The notes under the pieces are model-generated. The model saw nothing but the letters and a program-made list of their open reading frames with translations, ran no database searches and was not told the DNA's origin. A DNA stretch of 51,355 nt, from positions 1 through 51,355 of the IMG/VR virus record IMGVR_UViG_3300043540_000524. One strand, written 5' to 3'. The stretch is from a virus. The translations under genes were made by a program, and so were the position numbers. Below, piece after piece: positions 18,010 to 24,829 of the stretch (positions are counted from its first letter, which is position 1; the number at the start of each line of letters is the position of its first letter).

Positions 18010-18077
18010 TGTTTCTCCGCTTCGCTTCGCCACACACCGTAGTGCTAGGAAAAGAAAAGTCTTATATTGTTACTATC

Positions 18078-19109
18078 TTACTTGGGCATTCCATACTTCT
18101 GTAACAACATAGCTTTACGTTGCTCATAAGTAAGTTTTTCTTTCCCAGTTCGCACTGGGGCGCCTTCAGTAGATAATTGATGTGTTAGGGTACTGGGTAC
18201 CCACTTCGGTTTAGTTTTAACTTCTTGACTAGACTGTCCACTCGCAGTAGTATTATCAGTACTGGGCGAGCCACTAGCCGGGGTAGATTTAGGTGCAGAT
18301 CCTAACTTTGCCTGCAGTTTCGCTACTTTGAATAGATCGAGCGCTTGTTCTTCGAAGTACTCTTCGACTAACTTGCAGGCTTCCTCGATATTCATAATGC
18401 GACCCGTATTGTTGTAATGCTGATTCATTACCTCAAAGACGGTCTCACTCGCTTCATTCTTTTGGATAAGTGCGAAGTCATCTGGACGCGCACTAACAAA
18501 ATCTGTAATTTCTAACTTAACTTGGTTGGCCGCCTCAGCGTACTGACGTTGCGACTGCTCTTGCATCTGGAGCTGCTGAGTCTTGAAAGCTTCATCCCTT
18601 GCCTTCTGCTCTGCTTCCAGTCTATTCTTAATGGAAGTAATCTCTTGTTGTAATCTAGTCTCTACCAATTCAGGAGTGGGTCTATTATCGTTTAAAACGA
18701 ACTGTGTGAGCTGCTCATAGGTCAACCCTAGCTCTTTCATGGCTTCAAGGGGATTCGCCAAAGCACGAGCCTTTAAATCGTTTATAGTGGACGTCTTTAC
18801 CTGCTCTACTGGTGGGACACCTTTGAGTTGTTCTTCAAGTGCTGCAATACGTTTTGTGTACTCTTGGTTCTGCTTTGAGATCTGTTGAGCCTTTTGACTT
18901 AAGGATCTTTCTTTGGCAACCAGAGCATTAAAGCGTTTGTCTAGATCTGCTTTGTCTGCATCTACTACTTGGGGAACTGCTACTGGGGAAGGGGGAGTTG
19001 TTTGTTGGGGTTGGGCGGGGATGGGGACAGAACCACTCTTAGCTGGGTTAGCTGTGGGAGTAGTAGGAGTTACTTTGAAGTTATCACCAAGGACTGCTTG
19101 GTTAGACAT
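18078..19109 (-). CDS. Capsid scaffolding protein
   Basis: The product has 343 residues. The N-terminus is Pro/Thr-rich and disordered (residues 1-50). A long coiled coil spans about 55-200, with heptads rich in Gln, Glu, Lys and Ala. A helical region follows, then a Ser/Thr linker. The C-terminal 35 residues are basic (KLTYEQRKAMLLQKYG) and would bind the inside of the capsid shell. The position directly before the capsid gene, the high charge and the predicted helicity fit a scaffold. The start follows AAAAGGAA 7-8 nt upstream. No protease domain is visible. Confidence 0.75.
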   Translation of the reverse strand: MSNQAVLGDNFKVTPTTPTANPAKSGSVPIPAQPQQTTPPSPVAVPQVVDADKADLDKRFNALVAKERSLSQKAQQISKQNQEYTKRIAALEEQLKGVPPVEQVKTSTINDLKARALANPLEAMKELGLTYEQLTQFVLNDNRPTPELVETRLQQEITSIKNRLEAEQKARDEAFKTQQLQMQEQSQRQYAEAANQVKLEITDFVSARPDDFALIQKNEASETVFEVMNQHYNNTGRIMNIEEACKLVEEYFEEQALDLFKVAKLQAKLGSAPKSTPASGSPSTDNTTASGQSSQEVKTKPKWVPSTLTHQLSTEGAPVRTGKEKLTYEQRKAMLLQKYGMPK

Positions 19110-19224
19110 TTATTTATTCCTTTTTGTTATTTGAGTTGTCTATTATTGGGAGATTATTAGATAAGATTTATTATATTAAGTAGTTATCTTTGTTATTGTT
19201 ATAAGAGAGCAGAGTATGGCCTAC

Positions 19225-19629
19225 TTATATCATGTACTTGAACCTAGTGAACCCTGATGTACCGCCTATGGAGCGTGTGCTCGGAGGGGGAAGTGCAGGG
19301 CTCACTTGCAAGGGAGACTTGCTTCTAAAACATGATATAACAAACTTAAACAGTGCACCATCGGTATCTTAATCAACTATCCTTAGGGAGGTACCAACAA
19401 CGTCTATTCTCATCGAGGAAGATCGTTGATGGCATAGTAATCCCTTAGAAGATGTCTAATTCTTAATTCTTTTTCGAATTAAAAACAAACATCCCCCGTT
19501 TTACATTAGGATACCGGCAATACTTCTGCCTATGGACACATCTTAATCTCAGTGATGTGGAACCGGGTACAGCGTCTAGTTCAGTTATCACCATCACGGT
19601 CTGAACGGGGTAGGATTCCCCTTTTTATT
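19225..19629 (+). ncRNA. Candidate large structured RNA, first part, ending in a terminator-like hairpin
   Basis: There is no convincing gene here, but long exact inverted repeats are dense. An 11-bp stem (19225-19235 with 19330-19340) encloses two arms, forming a three-way junction. One arm is 10 bp (19247-19256 with 19296-19305) and contains GAGC/GCTC. The other is GCAAG/CTTGC (19308-19312 with 19318-19322). Next come CTTAGGGA/TCCCTTAG (19382-19389 with 19441-19448, one mismatch) around CAACG/CGTTG, then CACATC/GATGTG (19537-19542, 19554-19559) and GTTCAG/CTGAAC (19579-19584, 19601-19606). GGGG/CCCC followed by TTTTT (19607-19626) looks like an intrinsic terminator on the plus strand, which sets the strand. 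Confidence 0.5.
19601..19629 (+). terminator. Terminator-like GGGG/CCCC hairpin with T-run
   Basis: GGGG at 19607-19610 pairs with CCCC at 19618-19621, with a 7-nt loop, and TTTTTATT follows at once. A 6-bp stem directly precedes it. The G-C stem is short, so termination may be partial. Confidence 0.5.
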
Positions 19630-19789
19630 ATCTCTCGACTCTGTATCGTCCAGGGCGCCTTGTTAGTGATACGACTATTACGCGCTGGAAGCACTCCCCT
19701 CTTCTTTTTTTCCTTCTTAAGGGGCTTGTAATAGGGAGTATGTACTATTTCTGCTATAAATACAACACAACTTTGCAAAAATAGTGGTT

Positions 19790-19819
19790 TTGATAATGAT
19801 AATCATTCTCATCTTTATA
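19790..19819 (+). promoter_or_regulatory. Fur-box operator overlapping a candidate promoter
   Basis: Bases 19792-19810 match 18 of 19 positions of the Fur consensus GATAATGATAATCATTATC (C for A at position 17). This level of match is not expected by chance in 51 kb. It overlaps a possible plus-strand promoter, TTGATA (19790-19795), 18 nt, TTTATA (19814-19819). Fur with iron would block this promoter; low iron would free it. The transcript would start in the second half of the structured non-coding region. Confidence 0.6.
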
Positions 19820-20240
19820 TGTACAGTAGTAAAATATTAAACACACATAAGTCCTTATTATTATAGTTCTTATAGCAATTATGTAAAAGAATCTATTTAG
19901 AATAATTCTAAACGTTTCATTCAGACTAGTAATTACAACTAGTTATAAGGGATTGTAAAAAAGTCATACGAATTGTTTCTCTTATACAATCTACCAAGAG
20001 CAGCCCTGCCTACAAGGAACGGCACCGAGATTGCAATAGTATCTTTACATCCTTAATTATTAACAATTAAATTCGGCATTCTAAATTTAACCGAAGGGAG
20101 ACATTATTGCAACAGATAAGGAATGTACGCTTTTAACCGTTCAACGGGGTCTCAATCCGCGAATCGGTTTGGTACCAATTGGGTAGGACTGTCGCAAGTA
20201 CTATTTTTAAACCCGCGCAAAGAGCACCATAGGTGCGAAG
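19820..20240 (+). ncRNA. Candidate structured RNA, second part
   Basis: About 420 nt have no supported gene. They contain a 17-nt palindrome (19896-19912), GATTGTA/TACAATC (19951-19957 with 19985-19991), and an 8-bp stem TTGCAATA/TATTGCAA (20031-20038 with 20105-20112). The 8-bp stem encloses two hairpins (20053-20070 and 20072-20095), forming a second three-way junction. Then follow CCGT/ACGG and a TTGGTACCAA palindrome, and a GCACC/GGTGC hairpin lies near 20224. This looks like a folded RNA rather than a plain promoter region. The strand is inferred from the candidate promoter at 19790. Confidence 0.4.
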
Positions 20241-20260
20241 CGCAGTGAGTGGAGTGAACG

Positions 20261-20398
20261 ATGATACTTTACAAAAACATAGAAATTAGGCAGAATCTAT
20301 ATGATGGTTCTTTCTATTACTTTAAAGGAAAGAATATTGTTAAGACACAAACCTTAGCAGAAATGAAAAGGATTATCGATGCAGAACTTAAAACGTAA
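20261..20398 (+). CDS. Small protein with a YYFKG core (45 residues)
   Basis: The start ATG at 20261 follows GGAG with 6 nt spacing. The product contains DGSFYYFKGKNIVKTQTLAEM and ends in a helix with RIIDAELKT. A short beta hairpin followed by a helix is likely. A diverged relative lies at 45750-45881 (MYFFKG...VVDNE). In both places it is next to a DKDW-type gene. Function unknown. It is the first gene of the 20-26 kb plus-strand block. Confidence 0.6.
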   Translation: MILYKNIEIRQNLYDGSFYYFKGKNIVKTQTLAEMKRIIDAELKT

Positions 20399-20567
20399 GG
20401 ATTGGGGTCGAATAGAGGGTCTAATGGAGGGTTGGGTGCGGGGCACGACATGGTGTGCCCCCGTTCTGTCTGAAATGAGGTATCATCCACTGGATCAAGT
20501 GAGGACTCAAGTGTGGATTCAAGTGTGGATTCAAGTGTGGTCTCAAATTTACAGGAGTAGGAAATGA
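20379..20567 (+). CDS. Small DKDW-family protein with xQVW tetrapeptide repeats
   Basis: The product has 62 residues and starts within the previous gene. It opens MQNLKRKDWGRIEGL, a variant of the family start MNLRDKDWxxI. The C-terminal part repeats a four-residue unit (DQVRTQVWIQVWIQVWSQI), encoded by a 12-bp tandem DNA repeat. Its stop codon overlaps the ATG of the next family member (ATGA). The function of this family is unknown. The period-four pattern of Val and Trp may form a small amphipathic or beta-solenoid structure. Confidence 0.55.
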   Translation: MQNLKRKDWGRIEGLMEGWVRGTTWCAPVLSEMRYHPLDQVRTQVWIQVWIQVWSQIYRSRK

Positions 20568-20650
20568 ATCTAAGAGATAAGGATTGGAGTAGAGCATTCA
20601 AGTATGGTACGCATGGACTAAGCCGGATAAATTCGACGCTTGCTCGGTGA
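20564..20650 (+). CDS. Short DKDW-family protein (28 residues)
   Basis: It begins MNLRDKDWSRAFKYG and stops after 28 codons without the WxQV repeat part. The DNA around its start (about 45 bp, including the CAGGAGTA ribosome site) is nearly identical to that at 28720, so it is a truncated copy of the same gene. It is probably a remnant or a minimal form of the family. Confidence 0.5.
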   Translation: MNLRDKDWSRAFKYGTHGLSRINSTLAR

Positions 20651-20666
20651 GCCTGTTACGGGCGAT

Positions 20667-20688
20667 CCAGAGCAGATGTCTGGTTTTT
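20667..20688 (+). terminator. Short hairpin with T6 tail
   Basis: CCAGA pairs with TCTGG around a 7-nt loop and is followed by TTTTTT. The stem is short and only moderately G-C rich, so a weak terminator after the DKDW genes is likely. Confidence 0.45.
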
Positions 20689-20710
20689 TACCTTCGGATA
20701 GACAGGAATA

Positions 20711-20836
20711 ATGAGAGCATTTATTAATAACGGCATCTTATTCATTATAGGACCGGATTCAAGGATCTTATTAAGCATACCTTGGGCTAAGGCGAAAGCT
20801 TACCTAGAGACGCGGCCCAATTGCACAGTAAGCTAG
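20711..20836 (+). CDS. Small hypothetical protein (41 residues)
   Basis: The ATG at 20711 follows ACAGGA with 5 nt spacing. The product reads FINNGILFIIGPDSRILLS and then a short helix (WAKAKAYLETR). A beta hairpin plus helix is possible. No family is recognised, and at this length it could be fortuitous. Confidence 0.4.
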   Translation: MRAFINNGILFIIGPDSRILLSIPWAKAKAYLETRPNCTVS

Positions 20837-20881
20837 ATCAAGAGCGGAACCGAATAAGAAAATAAAAACATAATTTATTTG

Positions 20882-20910
20882 TTGAATGAAAAATATAAAG
20901 CAACTATTCT
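20882..20910 (+). promoter_or_regulatory. Sigma-70-like promoter before the DUF6745-like gene
   Basis: TTGAAT (20882-20887), a 17-nt spacer and TATTCT (20905-20910) lie 23 nt before the ATG at 20933. A GAGGGAG ribosome site is between them. It would drive the plus-strand 20.9-26 kb block by host RNA polymerase. Confidence 0.6.
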
Positions 20911-20932
20911 TAACTAAAGAGGGAGAACAAAA

Positions 20933-21814
20933 ATGAAATTAAAGGATATTAAGCGGTTAACAAAAGAACAAGAAATACAACTATCTGTATATGGTAAAAA
21001 GTGGTCAGAAATTAATAACTCCACTAAAGAATTAGATAAAAAAAAAGTTGAACAGTGCTTTAAAGATATGTATAAGTTTCATGGACTTGCAGAACCCAAG
21101 CACTTTGTGTATTTCGGCTCCCCCTTAGCGGGCGCGCAGGCAACAGGAAACACCACCAACATCCTATATGGGGCGCAAGACGCCGCTTGGCTCTGTTACC
21201 ATGACTTCTTTCGAGAAGAATTAAGCATCAAAGAGGAAACGGAAGCCTCCACTTTCCTTATCCGCCTTGCAAACCTTGCAGGCTGGTGTTGGGTTTCCGA
21301 CGACACAGTAGTAATCACCCCCAATCCAAAAGAGATCCACCTAATTGGGCCAGAGGATAACAAAATCTTGCACAATACTAAGGGCCCTGCAATTCTCTAT
21401 CCGGACGGATTCGCCCTGTACTTCCTAAACAACATTCAAATGACCGAAGAGCAGGTTATGACTCCAGCCGAACACATGACGGTTGAAAGTGTTATGAAAG
21501 AGCCTAACGTGGATGTGCGGCGTGAGCTCCTCAGAAAGATTGGGCTTGAAAAGTTTGTCCGAGATACTAAAGGAAAGGTATTGGACACCTATATGGCCAA
21601 ATACAACAATAAGGAGATTGAATATCAACTTATTGAAATTACCCTAAATATCTCAGAAGATGAGGTTACTACCGCCCGCGTCCTTAAAATGGACAACCCC
21701 TCCATCAATGCCCAGCACATCGAGGGAGTCGAAGACACTTGCAATACGGTTAAGGAAGCGCTAGCATGGAGACTAGGATTGGATGAGTATGTAGAGCCGG
21801 TCCAATTAACATAA
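20933..21814 (+). CDS. DUF6745-like protein
   Basis: The product has 293 residues. The second half carries the pattern of DUF6745 proteins: HNTKGPAILYPDGFALYFLNN, then MTPAEHMTVESVMKEPNVDV and RRELLRKIGLEKF. The first half is helical with a Gly/Ala segment (FGSPLAGAQATGN). These proteins occur in phages and bacteria without a known role. The start has a good ribosome site (AGAGGGAG) and its own promoter. The gene two downstream encodes a protein often of the same phage type with an HEEH motif. Codon use has more C-ending codons than its neighbours, a possible sign of separate origin. Confidence 0.7.
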   Translation: MKLKDIKRLTKEQEIQLSVYGKKWSEINNSTKELDKKKVEQCFKDMYKFHGLAEPKHFVYFGSPLAGAQATGNTTNILYGAQDAAWLCYHDFFREELSIKEETEASTFLIRLANLAGWCWVSDDTVVITPNPKEIHLIGPEDNKILHNTKGPAILYPDGFALYFLNNIQMTEEQVMTPAEHMTVESVMKEPNVDVRRELLRKIGLEKFVRDTKGKVLDTYMAKYNNKEIEYQLIEITLNISEDEVTTARVLKMDNPSINAQHIEGVEDTCNTVKEALAWRLGLDEYVEPVQLT

Positions 21815-21833
21815 GTATCCAAAAGAAGTTATT

Positions 21834-22019
21834 TTGGAATTAACAATAAAATTTCTTGAGGGGTGGTTGTCGGAGGCGGAAAAGCTCGTAGGGATTTACA
21901 CAACCCTCTTATCAGAACTTAAAAAAACCGATACTGATTTAACAAAAACAAAGGCTAGTCAGAAGTTTTTATCACTTGTGGCGGGTGGCCAAATTAAGGA
22001 GAAAAAGGAAGATGAATAA
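21834..22019 (+). CDS. Small hypothetical protein with TTG start
   Basis: The product has 61 residues, starting from TTG at 21834. It is helical and charged, with ELTIKFLEGWLSEAEKLVG and a Lys/Thr-rich middle, and may be a short coiled coil. It overlaps the next gene by 8 nt, and the ribosome site of that gene (AAGGAAG) lies inside it. This tight coupling supports a real gene, but the non-ATG start makes the N-terminus uncertain. Confidence 0.5.
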   Translation: MELTIKFLEGWLSEAEKLVGIYTTLLSELKKTDTDLTKTKASQKFLSLVAGGQIKEKKEDE

Positions 22020-22335
22020 GCTAATTGTAATTGAACAAGGGGACGTGGTTCTCATTCGAAGGGATGGGGCTACGCGGGGCGGGATTCCTAAAGCAAACCG
22101 CACTAACGTAGTACAAGACGGGGAACACACAGGGCACGCGCACCGCTTCACTACCGGCGAAGCCACTATCTATGAAACCAATGGTCTTGTAACCTCCCTA
22201 AAAGTCACTAGCCCTAAAGCCTTCTTAACCCACGAAGAGCATCTTCCAGTTGAGATTGAAGAGGGTGAATATGAGGTCCGCATTGTGCGACAAAAAGATC
22301 CGTTTACGAAAATGATTTCTAGAGTTGTCGATTAA
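22012..22335 (+). CDS. Small beta protein with a GHAHR/HEEH pattern
   Basis: The start ATG at 22012 follows AAGGAAG at 2 nt, with AAGGAG a little further up; the product has 107 residues. The pattern is EQGDVVLIRRDG, then DGEHTGHAHRF, then FLTHEEHLPVEIEEGEYEV, and it ends in an RxVxD segment. The conserved His and Glu residues (GHAH, HEEH) could bind a metal, like a small cupin-type barrel; this is inference. It follows the DUF6745-like gene, and the two may work together. Confidence 0.6.
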   Translation: MNKLIVIEQGDVVLIRRDGATRGGIPKANRTNVVQDGEHTGHAHRFTTGEATIYETNGLVTSLKVTSPKAFLTHEEHLPVEIEEGEYEVRIVRQKDPFTKMISRVVD

Positions 22336-22390
22336 CTCATTGCGTTCGAGGCTCTAAGCAACATACTGTTGCATCGCTCGGAAAGAGGGA

Positions 22391-22554
22391 ATGATGGATA
22401 AAATATCTGGGAGAACGAGAAAAATAGCAACTGTACGTAATGGTTTTGTAATCGTGTCGTGCGCGGAATCTCTAAAACTCCTGGGTATTTTTTCCATACC
22501 CCAGAGGCCGAAAAGATTCTGAAGAGGAGAATTAAATGCCAAAGAAAAGACTGA
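22391..22554 (+). pseudogene. Frameshifted small gene (two overlapping frames)
   Basis: Frame 1 starts at the ATG at 22391 (after GAGGGA) and reads DKISGRTRKIATVRNGFVIVS before turning into unlikely sequence and a stop at 22520. The frame shifted by -1 reads TPGYFFHTPEAEKILKRRIK from about 22460 to a stop at 22552. Together they make a plausible protein of about 50 residues ending in the common HTPEEAEKxL pattern. A 2-nt insertion, a 1-nt deletion, a sequencing error or programmed frameshifting near 22440-22465 would explain it. No classic slippery site is present. Confidence 0.4.
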
Positions 22555-22835
22555 TTGGACTTGTTGTCAGTGATAACGAACAAATTGTTACAGAAGACGG
22601 GGATCTCTATACTTGTGCGGATAATTTAGAATATTCTGGAGATATTGTAACTAATAGTGTTGTCTCCTTCGAACCTGCAGGGATCTTTTTGGCTATTAAT
22701 CTCAAGACTGAAATTTCTGAATTCGATAAATGCATTACAATGGATTGCCTTAATAAAGTTGAGGACACTACCGGAGATGACTTTTGCATGGAATGCTCCA
22801 TGAAGAATGACGACGATTACCAAGGAGATTATTAA
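22536..22835 (+). CDS. Hypothetical acidic protein with C-terminal cysteines
   Basis: The product has 99 residues; the start follows GAGGAG. The body is beta-rich and acidic. The C-terminus has KCITMDCLNK and DFCMECSMK, a possible four-cysteine zinc site. No family is recognised. It is one of many small cysteine-pair proteins in this block. Confidence 0.6.
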   Translation: MPKKRLIGLVVSDNEQIVTEDGDLYTCADNLEYSGDIVTNSVVSFEPAGIFLAINLKTEISEFDKCITMDCLNKVEDTTGDDFCMECSMKNDDDYQGDY

Positions 22836-22836
22836 A

Positions 22837-23205
22837 ATGAAACCTACAGATCAATTAATAACAGAATTAATTCGTATATTAACAAATACAAAAAATTTCG
22901 TGCTTGAGCAAGCACCAGATCTTACCAAAGAATTGGTACAAAAAGAAATCATAATGTCTAGTATTTATACAATTAGTTCCTTACTAGTTATAACAAGCAC
23001 CATTGTGATAACAAGAGTCATTTTTCTCCGCACTAAGGATGATAGTTTTGTTGATAGAGACTTTAAGCGAGTACGCGCATCCGCGATCGGCTTGACGATA
23101 GGAGTGATCGCCCTATCAGCTCTTTTTCGCTCATCAGAAGCCCTAATCACATGTATTTACGCACCTAAAGTATTTATACTGGAGTATCTTAATCATTTGA
23201 GGTAA
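22837..23205 (+). CDS. Small membrane protein with two transmembrane segments
   Basis: I choose the ATG at 22837, 9 nt after AAGGAG; an earlier in-frame ATG lies inside the previous gene. The product has 122 residues. A helical N-terminus (about 40 residues) is followed by two hydrophobic segments (about 45-65 and 85-105) separated by a charged loop. The N-terminal EQAPDLTKELVQKEI pattern recurs in phage membrane proteins of unknown role. A holin-like function is possible, but a better holin lies at 47117-47515. Confidence 0.55.
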   Translation: MKPTDQLITELIRILTNTKNFVLEQAPDLTKELVQKEIIMSSIYTISSLLVITSTIVITRVIFLRTKDDSFVDRDFKRVRASAIGLTIGVIALSALFRSSEALITCIYAPKVFILEYLNHLR

Positions 23206-23207
23206 AT

Positions 23208-23384
23208 ATGAAATATGTATTCTTAATTCTATCCCTATTCGGTGTTATTCTGATGCAGGGTTGGACTCTTTATTATAGTTCTCAAATCAGATCGGATCTC
23301 TTTGTTCGTCCGGCAGTGTGCGATTCGTCCATAGGGCAATTTGAATTGTGCTTAAATAAACATAATAGAAAGATTGCTCGTTAG
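23208..23384 (+). CDS. Small secreted or membrane-anchored protein (58 residues)
   Basis: The start ATG at 23208 follows GAGGT with 5 nt spacing. Residues 4-20 are hydrophobic (VFLILSLFGVILMQGW) and look like a signal anchor. The remainder has two cysteines (VCDSS and ELCLN) that could form a disulphide outside the cytoplasm. Role unknown. Confidence 0.5.
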   Translation: MKYVFLILSLFGVILMQGWTLYYSSQIRSDLFVRPAVCDSSIGQFELCLNKHNRKIAR

Positions 23385-23429
23385 TAAATTAGAAATATAA
23401 TTAGACTTAGAGGGATAGACTTTGTTTGC

Positions 23430-23546
23430 GTGGACTGCCTTAATTGTGGATTAACAGCACACGGTATGAATATTCCCTTTGGGACCGAAGTCCATAATAC
23501 GGATTGTCCAAACTGCGAGCGAGTGAGGGGATTGGAGGAAGAATGA
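23430..23546 (+). CDS. Mini zinc-ribbon protein, GTG start
   Basis: The product has 38 residues with DCLNCG near the start and DCPNCERV near the end, which is a clear four-cysteine zinc site. GTG at 23430 is the only reasonable start, but the AGAGGG ribosome site is about 15 nt away, so the true start may differ. Its stop overlaps the next ATG (ATGA), which supports expression. Confidence 0.5.
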   Translation: MDCLNCGLTAHGMNIPFGTEVHNTDCPNCERVRGLEEE

Positions 23547-23788
23547 AGCTCGGTGATTTAGAATTTAGGGCAGAGGATTTTACCGCAGCGGCAACATTGG
23601 CCGAAGATTACGGCGAACAGGCAGGCACCGATTTTCTTAATCGCCTCCTCCACGAACGGTTGGAAAAGGCGCTGATTGTGTATGGTCGCTTAGAACCCAT
23701 AGATGGTTTATATACAGCGTGGGACAATATGAAAATGAGTAAAGATACCCATACCGCCCGCCTCGTTTGCGTGGAGGAAATAGAATGA
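23543..23788 (+). CDS. Hypothetical helical protein (81 residues)
   Basis: The ATG at 23543 follows GGAGGAAGA. The product is helical and acidic (FRAEDFTAAATLAEDYGEQAG, then NRLLHERLEKAL). No family is recognised. It is linked by a 4-nt overlap to both neighbours, so it belongs to a translationally coupled run. Confidence 0.55.
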   Translation: MKLGDLEFRAEDFTAAATLAEDYGEQAGTDFLNRLLHERLEKALIVYGRLEPIDGLYTAWDNMKMSKDTHTARLVCVEEIE

Positions 23789-24189
23789 AAGGTTTTTTTC
23801 TATTCATAGGGATCTTTACAGGAATATGTCTGCCTCTTACTGTACTCGCAGTTTACGCTTTCGGGCCATACGGGTTCATCGTGGAACCAGTATTGATCCT
23901 TATTTGTTTATGCATTTCTGTAGTGGCCGCCGCAGATATTCTGCCCTCGAAGCCTACGAAGTTATCTGTAGGCGATAGGGTTAAAGTTTATGGGTTGTTC
24001 AGTCCCTCCGAGGGCGGCAGCACAATAATGCTTAATGGAAGGAAAGGGACTGTTATCAATACTATTATCGATACCGAGCTAGAAATAGATTTAGATAAAC
24101 CTTTTAAAGAACCCTACATTAGGTACCCGCATCGCATTGATTGTGTGCACCCTAAGCAGTGCCGTAGATTAGCTAGGAGAACTAAATGA
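23785..24189 (+). CDS. Membrane protein with cytoplasmic SH3-like domain
   Basis: The start at 23785 overlaps the previous stop (ATGA). The product has 134 residues. Two hydrophobic segments (about 5-27 and 33-52) are followed by a small beta domain with KLSVGDRVKVYGLF and GRKGTVINTI, the pattern of KOW/SH3-like barrels. The C-terminus is basic (CRRLARRTK). Function unknown. Confidence 0.55.
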   Translation: MKGFFLFIGIFTGICLPLTVLAVYAFGPYGFIVEPVLILICLCISVVAAADILPSKPTKLSVGDRVKVYGLFSPSEGGSTIMLNGRKGTVINTIIDTELEIDLDKPFKEPYIRYPHRIDCVHPKQCRRLARRTK

Positions 24190-24470
24190 GCTGCACCACC
24201 CATCACCATGCGTGCGATTGTCGGGAAGCTCAGTTTCAAAAAGATATTGAGCATTGGAAAATGATTGCTGAGAAATTTCAACAGCACCACATTCGGGTTT
24301 TGCGACAACGTGATCAGGCGCGCGAACAACTCGCCGAGAGTGCTGAAGCATGGTCGCAATTGAAAAAACAATTGCTTGAGGCGAAAGACATTTTAGAACG
24401 GCTGCAGAGTTTGGGTGTGACAGTGAGGGATATGCATACCCGTTTGCCGAAGAGGCCCGAGACCTTTTGA
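24186..24470 (+). CDS. Coiled-coil protein with His/Cys-rich N-terminus
   Basis: The product has 94 residues. The first 15 (SCTTHHHACDCREAQ) could bind a metal. The rest is a continuous charged helix rich in Gln, Glu and Leu, probably a coiled coil. Its start overlaps the preceding stop by 4 nt. No function can be assigned. Confidence 0.55.
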   Translation: MSCTTHHHACDCREAQFQKDIEHWKMIAEKFQQHHIRVLRQRDQAREQLAESAEAWSQLKKQLLEAKDILERLQSLGVTVRDMHTRLPKRPETF

Positions 24471-24493
24471 AGAAATGGGTGAGGTAATGACCA

Positions 24494-24580
24494 ATGGTTC
24501 ATTTAAGAGTGTCCTCAAAAGAGTTACGGCAGCTTATGAAGCTGGTTGAAAAGAAAGAGAAGAAGTTTGGTAGCGCTTAG
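24494..24580 (+). CDS. Very small basic protein (28 residues)
   Basis: The ATG at 24494 follows GAGGT with about 9 nt spacing. The product reads VHLRVSSKELRQLMKLVEKK and then a short basic tail. A single helix is likely. It is short enough to be fortuitous. Confidence 0.35.
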   Translation: MVHLRVSSKELRQLMKLVEKKEKKFGSA

Positions 24581-24622
24581 TCCAGATGTGTGCATATTTG
24601 TCTCTAATAAAGGGAGGAAGAA

Positions 24623-24829
24623 ATGAAAGCTCTATTAACTATAATTGCTGCTTCTTTACTGGTGTTTGCTTCTGCGGGAGTAGTGGTGTCCACAGCCCAA
24701 ATTCAGAAGCTCCATAAAGACCTTACGGACCAATCCGACCGCATGGTGGCCTTAGAGAATGAGGCTCTTTACGAGCATGGGCTACTCACCTCGTTTATTG
24801 AGCTATTAAAAGAAAGAGGTCATAGATGA
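24623..24829 (+). CDS. Small membrane-anchored coiled-coil protein, paralogue of 25847-26050
   Basis: The product has 68 residues; the start follows GGGAGGAAG. Residues 4-25 are hydrophobic (a signal or anchor). The rest is a charged helix ending ALYEHGLLTSFIELLKE. This end is closely related to SLYEHDLLTAFLSLLQD in the product of 25847-26050. The pair may form a hetero-oligomer in the inner membrane. An inner-membrane spanin-like role is possible but not shown. Confidence 0.55.
   Translation: MKALLTIIAASLLVFASAGVVVSTAQIQKLHKDLTDQSDRMVALENEALYEHGLLTSFIELLKERGHR

Noticed and set aside
19581-19778. Minus-strand frame of 65 codons in the structured region
   Set aside because: TTG start without a ribosome site, biased basic composition, and it lies over several RNA-like hairpins.
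20480-20560. CRISPR-like array at the 12-bp repeats
   Set aside because: The units are contiguous, 12 bp long, in frame and encode the xQVW peptide; there are no spacers.
22837-23205. Second holin
   Set aside because: Two membrane segments alone are not enough; the gene is outside the lysis cassette and a well-matched holin family member is at 47117-47515.
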